Shown: in pieces, positions 42,177 through 50,554 of the stretch
Layout of the letters: every line of letters starts with the position of its first letter
Numbering within the stretch: position 1 is the stretch's first letter
Assembly: GCF_000328685.1 (NCBI RefSeq)
Contig: NC_019974.1
Location: 356,001-420,000 of the forward strand
DNA from: Natronococcus occultus SP4
GTDB lineage: Archaea > Halobacteriota > Halobacteria > Halobacteriales > Natrialbaceae
Direction: 5' to 3'
Length of the DNA stretch: 64,000 nt
Program-made: the position numbers and the translations under genes
Notes under the pieces: generated by a model
Told to the model about the DNA's origin: nothing
Database searches by the model: none
Seen by the model: only the letters and a program-made list of their open reading frames with translations

Positions 42177-42500
42177 TTACCACTCCTGGCCGGCGGGCGC
42201 TGCCTGCTGGGACTCGGCTTCGCCGGTCGTCTCCTCGCCGCGCACGAGGACGTACGCGATGGCGGCGATCACTCCCGCCGGGAAGAAGAAAAAGAGCAGC
42301 CCGACGGTACCAAGCGCCCACAGCAGTTCGTTGTTCTCCCGCTTCGAGGCGTCCTTGTAGATCCAGTAGCCGACGCCGATCGTGATCAACAGGAGGACGA
42401 GCGAGACCGCCAGCGCGATGATCACAAACGTCGACTCGTCCATCGGTAGCTCCTCGCCCTCGGCCTGCAGGACGAACGCGGTGTTCAGTACCGACAGCAT
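42177..42500 (-). CDS. Small membrane protein with two helices
   Basis: A 107-residue product with two hydrophobic helices (about residues 24-48 and 60-86, the second with LLFFFFPAGVIAAIAY) joined by a short basic loop (YKDASKRENN), and a polar C-terminus. It resembles the phospholipase-D N-terminal-like two-helix proteins of haloarchaea, which are of unknown function. Two palindromes lie in its upstream region. Confidence 0.7.
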   Translation of the reverse strand: MLSVLNTAFVLQAEGEELPMDESTFVIIALAVSLVLLLITIGVGYWIYKDASKRENNELLWALGTVGLLFFFFPAGVIAAIAYVLVRGEETTGEAESQQAAPAGQEW

Positions 42501-42516
42501 CTCGCCACCTCCCGAC

Positions 42517-42575
42517 CGTCGGTCGACCGACGAGCCGTCGCTCGCCTACAGCCGACGTCAGTCGACCGACTGACG
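42517..42575. promoter_or_regulatory. Two related palindromes upstream of the 42177-42500 gene
   Basis: CGTCGGTCGACCGACG (42517-42532) is a perfect 16-bp palindrome, and CGTCAGTCG-AC-CGACTGACG (42556-42575) is a perfect 9-bp inverted repeat with 2-bp spacer. Both share GTCGACCGAC at the centre and lie 40 bp apart, between the gene start (42500) and a possible TATA-like stretch at about 42585. Paired operator or leader RNA hairpins are both possible. Confidence 0.35.
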
Positions 42576-42701
42576 GCCCGTTTTAGTTCGTTGGATGTCA
42601 TGACCGTGTGACCGACTTTATGCTCTTGTATTATATTTATTAGGGTAAATTAACAGAGGTCGACGCGAATCTCTTCGCACGGTGTTCGTTCGCTTCGGGA
42701 C

Positions 42702-43883
42702 TCACTCCGACTCGAGCAGCTGGGTGACGACGTGGGACTCGTCTTCGCCCAGCGCCGAGCGGACCAGCAGGTGACCGCCCAGCTCCGAGAGACTGATGAC
42801 GTCGTCCGCGCCGGCGCGTTTGAGTTTCCGGGTGTTTTCGCGGTCGGTCGCGGCAGTGACGATTCGGACGTCGGGACGGAGCTCGCGGGCGGTCAGCACC
42901 GCCATCGCGTCCTGGGCGTCGTCGTCGGTCGCGACGAGGACGGCCCCGGCGTGCTCGATCTTGGCTCGCTGGAGGGGTTCCTCGTCGCTCGGGTTGGCCG
43001 TCAGCACGCGGATGTCGCGGTCGGAGAGCTCGTTGGCGGCCTCCTGATCCCGCGTGACGACCAGGAACTGGCGGTTCGCGTCGTCGAGTTCGTTGACGAT
43101 CGGTTCGGTCAGATCCCCGTAGCCGAGCACGAGGATGTGGTCGTCCAGCAGGTCGAGTTCTGAGTCTGTCATGATTCCGAGAGTTTTCGAGATGCGCGCC
43201 TGGATCGCGGGACCGACGAGCGCCCCGATAGCGATACCGAAGCTGGCGACGCCCAGCACGACGACGGACATCGTAAAGAGGATCGCGACCTCGCTTTCGG
43301 GGCCGATGTCGCCGTAGCCGACGGTGCTCGAGGTAATCAGCGTGAAGTAGAAGGCGTCCAGCAGGTGCTCGATCCCGTCGAAGTCCTCGCGCATCGCGTA
43401 CGCGCCGAAGGTACCGTAGGCCTGGACGCCGACGAGCGCGCCGCCGGCGGCGAGCTGGGTCGTGGTCAGGGAGAGCGACTGATCGAACCGGCGCCGGCTG
43501 AGCAGCAGCGTCGGCAGGGCACACACCGAGAGCACGACCAGCGGCAGCGAGTACGGGCTCGCCTGCAGGAGCCCCTGAACCGCCGTCAGCGGCAACAGCA
43601 GGGTCGTTGCCCACCAGCCGGCCCGCAGTCGCCGTCGCAGCGCGAACGCGCTGGCGAGCATCAGAAAGCCCGTCAGCGCGCCCGTAAAGCCGACCGCGTT
43701 CTGGACGGCGATCGGCACGTGGGACGCGAAGGGGCCGAAGTCGGCGGCCTGCTGGTCGATCCTGTAGATTCCGGTTGCGACCGAGAGCAGGGCGACGAGC
43801 AGGGAGAGGACGACGGCTGCACGCGTCGTCACGATCCAGCGCCAGTTCTCGGGAAGTCGCGCTACGATTCGCTCGCCGACCAT
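42702..43883 (-). CDS. Two-domain K+ channel: pore plus TrkA-N (Kch-like)
   Basis: The 393-residue protein has about six or seven N-terminal helices, then the ion-selectivity filter STVGYGDIGPES (about residue 215), a final helix, and a C-terminal RCK/TrkA-N domain (VLGYGDLTEPIVNELD, then DRENTRKLKRAGADDVISL). This is a potassium channel gated by ligand binding to the RCK domain. Length and order are usual. It is on the same strand as the patatin gene 24 bp away, and may share a transcript. Confidence 0.92.
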   Translation of the reverse strand: MVGERIVARLPENWRWIVTTRAAVVLSLLVALLSVATGIYRIDQQAADFGPFASHVPIAVQNAVGFTGALTGFLMLASAFALRRRLRAGWWATTLLLPLTAVQGLLQASPYSLPLVVLSVCALPTLLLSRRRFDQSLSLTTTQLAAGGALVGVQAYGTFGAYAMREDFDGIEHLLDAFYFTLITSSTVGYGDIGPESEVAILFTMSVVVLGVASFGIAIGALVGPAIQARISKTLGIMTDSELDLLDDHILVLGYGDLTEPIVNELDDANRQFLVVTRDQEAANELSDRDIRVLTANPSDEEPLQRAKIEHAGAVLVATDDDAQDAMAVLTARELRPDVRIVTAATDRENTRKLKRAGADDVISLSELGGHLLVRSALGEDESHVVTQLLESE

Positions 43884-43907
43884 ACCGTCGCTCCGGGACG
43901 ACGAGGC

Positions 43908-44897
43908 TTAAACGCCGTCGTTTCCGGTCGTTTCTCGGTCGTCGAGAAACGCCGCCGCGGCGTCCTCGCCGTTGGCGAACAGCCCCTCGAGAAACTCCGG
44001 ACTTCGGTCGAGCTTCGTCCGCCAGCCCAGATCCGGGCGGCGAAAGCGGATGCGCTCGACCTCGGTGTGAGTGAACTTCTCGGGGAGGTAGCCCGCCTCG
44101 ATCCAGTCGTTGAGCTGTTCGACGAATCCCACCTCGCCGTTCAGAGATTTGTTCCCCGCGAGTTCGTTTCGGCGGTCGGCGATCCCCTCGAGCGATTTCG
44201 GCACGCGAGGACGCTCCTGGGGGTTGATCTTGATCACCCAGATCTCGTCGGGATCCGGCGTCTCCCGGTTGCTCACGAACTCCTTGATCGGCGGGTTCTT
44301 CGAGAACAGCCCGTCCCAGTAGTAGTTCCCGTTTACCTCCTCGGCCGGGAAGACGTAGGGGATCGCGGCCGAGGCCAGGATCGCCTCGGGCGAGAGCTCG
44401 TCCTCGCGGAAGAGTCTGAACTCTCCCGAGAGCACGTTGGCGGCGCTGATCAGTAACGCCGGTTCGCTCCCGTCTAACAGGTCGGGGATCGCCTCGAAGT
44501 CGACGTGGCGCTCGAGCAGGTCGAGAAACTCCCGCCGTCCCCAGAGCGCGGCGGGCGACTGGTAGGGACTGACCTCGGGGGTCGGGATTCCCAGCCGCTG
44601 CAGGCGCCCGGTCCAGCGGACCGCCTCGTTCCCCAGCCGCTCGACCGGTCCCCGGGCGGCCATGTCGGCCCAGTAGTCGGCCAGCAGCTCCCCGGGCTCG
44701 TGGTCGGGGTGTTCGCGGCCGTACCACGCGAGCAGCGCGCAGACGGCTCCCCCGGAGGTTCCGCTGAAGCCCGCGATCTCGACCTCGCGGTCGAGGGTTT
44801 CGTCCTCGAGCAGCTCGGAGAGGACGCCGGCGGTAAACGCGGTGTGGCTCCCCCCGCCCTGACACGCGATCGCGACCGTCCGTGGATCGGAACTCAT
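43908..44897 (-). CDS. Patatin-like phospholipase
   Basis: The 329-residue protein has the oxyanion loop CQGGGSHT, the nucleophile elbow GTSGG (Ser about residue 46), and the dyad Asp in the DG(L) element of NYYWDGLFSKN. It is a serine hydrolase/acyl lipase family member. Because archaeal lipids are ethers, its natural substrate may be a fatty acyl ester or polyhydroxyalkanoate granule lipid. The start at 44897 (MSSDPRTVAIAC) is preferred; the frame extends upstream in non-coding-like sequence. Confidence 0.93.
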   Translation of the reverse strand: MSSDPRTVAIACQGGGSHTAFTAGVLSELLEDETLDREVEIAGFSGTSGGAVCALLAWYGREHPDHEPGELLADYWADMAARGPVERLGNEAVRWTGRLQRLGIPTPEVSPYQSPAALWGRREFLDLLERHVDFEAIPDLLDGSEPALLISAANVLSGEFRLFREDELSPEAILASAAIPYVFPAEEVNGNYYWDGLFSKNPPIKEFVSNRETPDPDEIWVIKINPQERPRVPKSLEGIADRRNELAGNKSLNGEVGFVEQLNDWIEAGYLPEKFTHTEVERIRFRRPDLGWRTKLDRSPEFLEGLFANGEDAAAAFLDDRETTGNDGV

Positions 44898-45079
44898 GGG
44901 TAGGTTGCCGAACGGTTTCCCGCCTGTCGACAAGACCGTTCGGGCTGCAGCGATCGGCACCGCCCCGATCCCTCGGGAGCGACGGAGCGACGAGCAGCGG
45001 CGACCGCACTCGCGTCGTGCGTTCGGCCCGCCGGTACGGGAGCGGTAGCTACTTGCCCGCGGCGCGGATAGCGCCACCT

Positions 45080-45358
45080 ATGACCGAGTGGAAGCTGTTC
45101 GCGGATCTCGCCGAACGCGCTGGCGACAAACACGTCGCGGTCGAGGCCGACGCCGGGGACACCGTCGGCGACGCCCTCGAGGACCTCCTCGACGGTCGGC
45201 CCGAGCTCGAGGACCGTGTGCTCGAGGACGGCGACCTGCGCTCCCAGATCAACGTGTTACGGAACGGGACGAACGTCTTAGTCGAAGAGGACGGGCTCGA
45301 AACCGAACTCGAGGACGGCGACGAGCTGGCGCTGTTCCCGCCCGTCAGCGGCGGCTGA
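45080..45358 (+). CDS. samp1: Small archaeal modifier protein SAMP1 (ubiquitin/MoaD-like)
   Basis: The 92-residue beta-grasp protein begins MTEWKLFADLAERAG and ends LALFPPVSGG. The C-terminal di-glycine, the WKLFADLAE start and INVLRNG match the Haloferax SAMP1 pattern. It is activated by the E1 enzyme UbaA and then covalently attached to lysines of target proteins, and acts as a sulphur carrier for molybdopterin synthase. The ATG at 45080 is right for the family size. It is divergent from the patatin gene. A bidirectional terminator hairpin may lie downstream. Confidence 0.93.
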   Translation: MTEWKLFADLAERAGDKHVAVEADAGDTVGDALEDLLDGRPELEDRVLEDGDLRSQINVLRNGTNVLVEEDGLETELEDGDELALFPPVSGG

Positions 45359-45478
45359 AGGCTGCCTCCGACCGACGCCGTCGAGACCGTCTCCACCGTT
45401 TCGCCGCGGAGCTGTAGCTTTTCTCTCAGTGCGAGCCCGAGGACGACGCTGCGCGATCGGCCGGGAAAACGGGTGTTC

Positions 45479-45503
45479 GAGACGGTTCGTTGCGGACCGT
45501 CTC
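45479..45503. terminator. Possible bidirectional terminator hairpin
   Basis: A perfect 8-bp inverted repeat (GAGACGGT / ACCGTCTC) with 9-nt loop lies in the gap between the convergent SAMP1 and GNAT genes. No strong T-run is present, so the call is weak. Confidence 0.3.
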
Positions 45504-45540
45504 GGTCGAGAACGACCGGTTGCGGCGCACTCGAGGGCGG

Positions 45541-46461
45541 TCAGCCCTCGCGGCTGCCCGTCGAGAGGTCGATCCCCAGCACGAAGTCCGGCTCCTCGGA
45601 GATGTCGGCGCCCGCGTAGGAGGCGTCGCTGACGTAGCCAGCGGTCTCGGGGATCAGGACGCGAGTCCGATCCGCGCCGAGTTCGGCGGCGTCCCGCGCG
45701 ATCGCCCCGAACAGCGACCGCGCCGCGTCGACGTCGTCCCAGGCGCCGACGCCGTACTCGGCCCAGGTCTCGCTGCCGTCGTCGCCGTCACGGTCGTAGC
45801 TCCGAACCCGGTAGGCGGTTCCGGCCGTCCCGGACTCGCGGGAAACAGCGAAGACGGCCGACTCCGCGGCGAAGGTCGCGAAGTCCTCGCGGGTAAGCTC
45901 GCGTACCGCCCACGTCTCCTCGGGAGCGAAGCCGAGGCCCTGGAGGTGGTCGCGAGCGCCGCTGTGGGTCCAGTAGCGCCAGGCCGCCGCGGGGTCGTTC
46001 GCGACGTGGTCCGGCCCGGTCGCGTTCGGGTCGGGCTCGGGGTGGGCGAACCGAAACTCGGTTCGCGGCTCGAACCCGCCCGTGCGCGCGGCGCCCAGCG
46101 AGGCGGCGTTCCAGGAGAAGATCATGATCCGGCCGACGGTCGCCCCCTGCTCGCGGGCCCACTCGAAGCAGGCCTCGTTGAGCCGACCGCTCAGTCCCTG
46201 GCGCTGATACGCGGGGTTGACACGCATCCCCTGGAACCAGGCCTCGTCGTCCGACACCATCACCGCCTGGACGATCCCCGCGACCTCGTCGCCGGCGTCC
46301 GCGAGGAACGTCTTCTTTCGCTCGTCGTCGTCCTCGAGCCAGTCGTGGTAGATCTCGGGGATGTAGTCGCCGCCGCGATCCTCCCAGAGGTCCTCGGTGA
46401 ACGCCTTGACGCCCTCGTAGTCGTCGTGGGTCGCCCGGCGAATTTCGATCCCGACCGACAT
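45541..46461 (-). CDS. GNAT-family N-acetyltransferase with C-terminal extension
   Basis: The 306-residue protein has an N-terminal GNAT domain (about residues 5-160) with RVNPAYQRQGLSGRL for acetyl-CoA and an acceptor-side WNAASLGAARTGGFE. The C-terminal 140 residues have no obvious acetyl-CoA loop, so it may be a degenerate second GNAT or a recognition domain. Substrate unknown. Its stop lies downstream of gatD, 1 bp between the ORFs, so co-transcription with gatD is likely. Confidence 0.85.
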   Translation of the reverse strand: MSVGIEIRRATHDDYEGVKAFTEDLWEDRGGDYIPEIYHDWLEDDDERKKTFLADAGDEVAGIVQAVMVSDDEAWFQGMRVNPAYQRQGLSGRLNEACFEWAREQGATVGRIMIFSWNAASLGAARTGGFEPRTEFRFAHPEPDPNATGPDHVANDPAAAWRYWTHSGARDHLQGLGFAPEETWAVRELTREDFATFAAESAVFAVSRESGTAGTAYRVRSYDRDGDDGSETWAEYGVGAWDDVDAARSLFGAIARDAAELGADRTRVLIPETAGYVSDASYAGADISEEPDFVLGIDLSTGSREG

Positions 46462-46462
46462 C

Positions 46463-47710
46463 TCAGTTCCAGGGGGTCGACCGCGTCTGCAGTTCGCCGG
46501 CCAGCGACGTCTCCATCGCCTCCGGGACCGAGTCGGCGTTCGCCAGCGCCCACATCAGCTTGACCTTCGCGGTGCCGGGGAGGGTGTCGCCGGCCTCGAT
46601 CACGCCGGCCTCGAGCAGGTCCCGACCCGTGTCGTAGACGCGGTCACAGACCCGCCCCTCCAGACACTGGCTGGTCATGACGACGGTCGTCCCGTCCTCG
46701 ATCAGCTCCTCGATGCGGGGGATGAGGTCGGTGTGGACGTGGCCGAGCCCGGTCCCCTCCAGGATGAGGCCCGCGCTGCCCTCGGCGACGTCGAGGTAGG
46801 CCGGATCCATTCCGGGGGTGAACTTCAGCAGTTCGACGTCTTCCTCGAGGTCGGCCGCCAGCGCGAGCTCCGCCTCACCTCGCTGCTGGTGGTCCCCGCG
46901 GATCGTCACGCTCTCGGAGTCGTAGTCGACCTCGCCCAGCGGGTCGGCGCCGATCGTCTCGAAGGCGTCCCGACGCGAGGTGTGGTTCTTGCGAACGCGG
47001 GTGCCGCGGTGGAGCGCACAGCGGTCGTCGCTCTCGGAGGCGTGCATACAGACCATGACCTCCGCGCAGTCGCTCTTGGCGGCCTCGACCGCACAGACGG
47101 CGTTCATCACGTTATCCGAGGACGGCCGATCCGCCGAGCGCTGGCTCCCCGTGAAGACGACCGGTACCGGCGTCTCGAGCATGAAGGCGAGCGCGGAGGC
47201 GGAGTACTGCATCGTGTCGGTGCCGTGCATGACGACGACGCCGTCGGCGCCCGCTTCGATCTCCTCGCGGACCGCCTCGGCGAGCTCCACCCAGATCGGG
47301 GGTTCCATGTTCTCCGAGAGGATGTTGGCGACGACCCGTCCCCGGTAGTTCGCCCGGCCCGCCAGGTCGGGCACCGCACGCAGGACGTCCTCGGCGTCGA
47401 ACTGTGCGGTCACCGCCCCGGTGCGGTAGTCGACCGTCGAGGCGATCGTTCCGCCGGTGGAGATCAGCGCGATCGTCGGCAGCTCCTCGTCGAACTCGAC
47501 CGCCGAGCCACCGTCCTCGTCGCCGCTGGCGCCGTCGATCTCGTAGACGTCCTGCTCGAGGACGTCGACCGCGGCGTCCTCGCGGTCGATCCCGACGTTG
47601 TAGCCGCCCTCGAGTTTCACCACGAGCTGCTGGTCGGTACTGGAGGGCAACAGGACCCCCTCGTAGCTGCGGTCCGCGCGCTCGACGCGAACGCGGTCGC
47701 CTGGATTCAT
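46463..47710 (-). CDS. gatD: Glu-tRNA(Gln) amidotransferase subunit D
   Basis: The 415-residue archaeal subunit works with GatE to convert Glu-tRNA(Gln) to Gln-tRNA(Gln). The N-terminal beta-barrel (PGDRVRVERADRSYEGVLLPSS) is joined to an asparaginase-type domain with catalytic Thr in STGGTIAS, the second in VVMHGTDTMQYSASALAF, and GLILEGTGLGHVHTD. Length matches archaeal GatD. gatE is not in the window. It precedes a GNAT gene in transcription order. Confidence 0.96.
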   Translation of the reverse strand: MNPGDRVRVERADRSYEGVLLPSSTDQQLVVKLEGGYNVGIDREDAAVDVLEQDVYEIDGASGDEDGGSAVEFDEELPTIALISTGGTIASTVDYRTGAVTAQFDAEDVLRAVPDLAGRANYRGRVVANILSENMEPPIWVELAEAVREEIEAGADGVVVMHGTDTMQYSASALAFMLETPVPVVFTGSQRSADRPSSDNVMNAVCAVEAAKSDCAEVMVCMHASESDDRCALHRGTRVRKNHTSRRDAFETIGADPLGEVDYDSESVTIRGDHQQRGEAELALAADLEEDVELLKFTPGMDPAYLDVAEGSAGLILEGTGLGHVHTDLIPRIEELIEDGTTVVMTSQCLEGRVCDRVYDTGRDLLEAGVIEAGDTLPGTAKVKLMWALANADSVPEAMETSLAGELQTRSTPWN

Positions 47711-47806
47711 GTGCCTCCGTTGCGCGGCGCCGGACTTGAAGGCACGCTTTCGTCGTCGGGGTGACTGTGTCGCCGAAGGAGGGGCGACCGCGTCGCCGTC
47801 GGCGGA

Positions 47807-48010
47807 CTACGTCACTAGTCCGACGGCGACGAGGCCAACGCCCATCAACAGGAGCACGCCGGCGATGACCGCCGTCAGCAGACGGACGGTACTCAAGGCG
47901 TCGCGGGTGAGATCGAGCCGGGGATAGAGGTGGCGACCTGCGTACAGCAACCCTCCCCCGAGAGCGATCGAGATCACCCCGAAGACGATCAGCTCGGTAG
48001 TCACTGACAC
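47807..48010 (-). CDS. Small two-helix membrane protein
   Basis: The 67-residue product has two hydrophobic helices (about residues 7-25 and 45-66) joined by a basic loop. No family recognised. It is placed between gatD and the 48090 gene, divergent from the latter. Its composition and start codon context fit a haloarchaeal micro-membrane protein, but evidence is limited. Confidence 0.55.
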   Translation of the reverse strand: MSVTTELIVFGVISIALGGGLLYAGRHLYPRLDLTRDALSTVRLLTAVIAGVLLLMGVGLVAVGLVT

Positions 48011-48089
48011 CCGCTACGTCGGCGAGCCTAAAAAGAACGCCCGTCGACCGTGGGAAAAGGCCATGGTTCCGGGACGCCTGCATTCGCGT

Positions 48090-48671
48090 ATGGGCGACCG
48101 TTCGGACGAGTTCGTCGAGGCGGACGAACCCGGGGAGCGCTCGACCGACGAGCTCCTCGAAGAGACGGAGCGGCTGCTCTCCGGGTCGGACGCGGAGATC
48201 GACGCGGGCCCGAGCTCGGGCGCGGACGCGTCCTCCGCGTCCTCGACGGACGCGGATACGGAATCGACGTCGGCCGAGGACGCCTCGCTGCGGTCGCGGC
48301 TGCCGTCGCTCCCTCGTCCCTCGCTCGGCGCCGGGTTCTCGCCGAAGGGGTTTCTCGCACTCGTCGGCGCGCTTGGGGTCGGCTTCTTCGCGGGCGAGCT
48401 GGTGATCCCGATCGCCGGCCAGATCGTCGGGATGCTCGCCGTCGCCTTTGCGATCGGGATCGCCACGTCGAAACGCCGCTACCTGGAGGTGGGAGCGGCC
48501 GGCGCCGCCGTCGGCGGGATCGCCGCGGTGGTAAGCAACGCGGTGTTGGCGGTCGCCGGTTCGGGACGGGCAGTGCTGGCGGTCGGGGTGACGGCCGGGC
48601 TGGTGGCCTGTCTCGTCGGCTACTACCTCGGTCGGGACCTCCGGAACGGGCTGTTTCAGGAGATCGAGTGA
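48090..48671 (+). CDS. Membrane protein with acidic Ser-rich N-terminus
   Basis: The 193-residue protein has a long cytosolic-type N-terminal part rich in Asp, Glu and Ser (about residues 1-85), then about three to four helices (about 90-170) with Gly/Ala/Val repeats, and a short polar end (RDLRNGLFQEIE). No family recognised. The frame opens 9 codons earlier at 48063, but MGDRSDEF at 48090 is the more usual start. Confidence 0.65.
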   Translation: MGDRSDEFVEADEPGERSTDELLEETERLLSGSDAEIDAGPSSGADASSASSTDADTESTSAEDASLRSRLPSLPRPSLGAGFSPKGFLALVGALGVGFFAGELVIPIAGQIVGMLAVAFAIGIATSKRRYLEVGAAGAAVGGIAAVVSNAVLAVAGSGRAVLAVGVTAGLVACLVGYYLGRDLRNGLFQEIE

Positions 48672-48792
48672 GTGCCATCTGAAATACTGGTCGGATCGCC
48701 CGGGGTAGGAGTGGGGTTCCGTGAGAACGGTCGGCTACCGGGTGTCATTCTCTCGCTGGCCTACTTACGGGTAGAGCACGTTCATTCGAACG

Positions 48793-49452
48793 ATGGCTAC
48801 CGAGGCAACATTCACTGTCCCGTCGGACGAGTTTCCCCTGGGAACCGTCTTCGAGCAGTTGCCCGACGTAACGGTCACACTGGAGCGGATCGTCCCGGCA
48901 CAGGACGTCGTCGTGCCCTACTTCTGGGTACGAGGGACCGACGTCGACGATATCGAAGCGGCGTTCACCATCCATTCCGGAGTGGAGGATATCCGTCTCG
49001 TCGATTCCGTCGAGGACGAGCATCTCCTCCGCGTGGAGTGGGCGCGGGAGTACTCCGGCGTTCTCAGCGCGCTCACGGAGATGGAACTCCCGCTCATCGA
49101 AGCTGTCGGGACGAACCAGCAGTGGACCTTCGAAATCCGCGGCGACGATCGAAGCGATATCGCGGCGTTCCAGGAGTACTGTCGGGAGTCGGACATCCCG
49201 ATCACGCTCACGAAGCTACACGCACTCACACCCGTCGAGAGCGAGACCGAAGCAGCGCTGACGAACCTCCAGCAAGAGACGCTGACACTCGCGTACAACC
49301 GCGGCTACTTCGAATCTCCCCGGAAGATAACGATGGAAGAGCTCGGCGAGGAGCTCGACGTGTCCCAGCAGGCCATCGCATCCCGGCTCCGCCGCGGGAT
49401 CAAGCACATCCTCGGGAGCACGCTTCCGGAGACGGACGGTGCCGACCGATAG
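48793..49452 (+). CDS. Bat-type HTH regulator (bacterio-opsin activator C-terminal-like)
   Basis: The 219-residue protein has an N-terminal sensory part (about residues 1-150) of the kind found in haloarchaeal bat regulators, and a C-terminal HTH_10 domain (MEELGEELDVSQQAIASRLRRGIKHIL). It should be a DNA-binding regulator of a few genes; no target is evident. GC is somewhat lower than average. The upstream 120 bp holds the promoter. Confidence 0.88.
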   Translation: MATEATFTVPSDEFPLGTVFEQLPDVTVTLERIVPAQDVVVPYFWVRGTDVDDIEAAFTIHSGVEDIRLVDSVEDEHLLRVEWAREYSGVLSALTEMELPLIEAVGTNQQWTFEIRGDDRSDIAAFQEYCRESDIPITLTKLHALTPVESETEAALTNLQQETLTLAYNRGYFESPRKITMEELGEELDVSQQAIASRLRRGIKHILGSTLPETDGADR

Positions 49453-49518
49453 CACGCCTAAAAAGGTGTTGTATGTCCAACAGTAGCGCTAACGACGCTC
49501 TCCGTCCAAGCACGTCGC

Positions 49519-49710
49519 ATGCCCGACGGAGAAAGCAAACGGACGATCGCGGAATGCCTCGTCTGCAGCTCCGCCTACGCAGCCAAGGAGTGGACCGACG
49601 GAACGATTCAACCGATCGGGACGCGAAACGGGTGTCGGTGCGGTTCGACGGAGTTTCAGGCCCTCGAAACGACGGCTCCTCGCGGCCTTCGCGAGGACTC
49701 GATCGACTGA
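49519..49710 (+). CDS. Small zinc-finger-like protein
   Basis: The 63-residue protein has CLVC near residue 13 and CRC about 30 residues later (NGCRCGST), a likely Zn2+ knuckle set. It is one of the zinc-finger micro-proteins common in haloarchaea. It starts 67 bp after the bat-type regulator on the same strand, so the two may share a transcript. Confidence 0.65.
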   Translation: MPDGESKRTIAECLVCSSAYAAKEWTDGTIQPIGTRNGCRCGSTEFQALETTAPRGLREDSID

Positions 49711-49824
49711 CTCCCGGGAGACGTCGGGCTACTGCTACCGAGCTGTCCGAAGGTGCGATCGAACCCGTCGCTTTGCCGTCTTCACACGACGTCGATACCG
49801 GTCAGCGAACGCGCTCCCGGCCGA

Positions 49825-50487
49825 CTACGACTCCTCGGGAACGAGCTCCCAGCCGCGCCTCGTCCGTCGGACCATCCCCTCGTCGGCCATCAGCTCGAGG
49901 ATCTCGGCGACGACCTCTCGTGGCGCGTCGACGTCCGCGGCCAGATCGGAGACCGATTTGGGCTCCGAACGGATGCTCGCGAGGACGTCGGCGTAGATCC
50001 GGCTCTCGGGACCGGAGCCGACCGTCTCGGAGATCCGATCGAGCACGTCACAGACGTGTCGCTGGACCCACCGCTGGGCCAGCGAGAGTTCGTTTTCGAG
50101 CTGTTCGAGCTGTTCGAGCGTTCCCAGCAGCTCCTCTAAGTCGTCCGTCTCGCTCCAGGTGACGTCGACCTCGAGGTGACTGCAGGTCGCGATGTCGAAG
50201 CTGCTGTTCGCCGGGTAAGCGCTCTTGCTCGCGTAGCCGTACGGCGAGAGACTCACTTCCAGCCGGAGGTTGCGCGCGATGTGGAAGTACTTCCGGCGCT
50301 GGTCGTCGACCCGGCTCTCGATCAGCCCGGCGTCCTCGAGCTTGCGCAGGTGTTCGATCACCGCCTTGGGACTCACACCGAGGTACTCCGAGATCTCGGT
50401 CACGTAGCAGGGTTTCCGTGCGAGCAGTCGGAGGATACGTCTCCGGTTTTCGTTTCCCAGGAGGTCCAACAGAGCGGCGGAGTCCAT
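49825..50487 (-). CDS. ArsR-like winged-helix regulator with extra C-terminal domain
   Basis: The 220-residue protein opens with a winged HTH (LLDLLGNENRRRILRLLARKPCYVTEISEYLGVSPKAVIEHLRKLEDAGLI), then a wing DDQRRKYFHIARN. The middle (about residues 90-150) is mostly coiled-coil-like, and a second HTH-like unit is at the C-terminus (VSDLAADVDAPREVVAEILELMADEGMVRR). The start is the ATG at 50487. It is preceded on the same strand by an exported coiled-coil protein, which suggests a regulator/envelope pair. Confidence 0.88.
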   Translation of the reverse strand: MDSAALLDLLGNENRRRILRLLARKPCYVTEISEYLGVSPKAVIEHLRKLEDAGLIESRVDDQRRKYFHIARNLRLEVSLSPYGYASKSAYPANSSFDIATCSHLEVDVTWSETDDLEELLGTLEQLEQLENELSLAQRWVQRHVCDVLDRISETVGSGPESRIYADVLASIRSEPKSVSDLAADVDAPREVVAEILELMADEGMVRRTRRGWELVPEES

Positions 50488-50554
50488 TCGTACGAGAGGT
50501 TGTAGACCGTCGCTGAAAAGCGTGTCTTCTCCCCCCTGATTGCCGAGAACGTAA

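Noticed and set aside
42640..45009. 789-codon Arg-rich minus-strand frame over the channel and patatin genes
   Set aside because: It crosses two genes with clear motifs in another frame of the same strand, and its product is low-complexity Arg/Gly/Ala.
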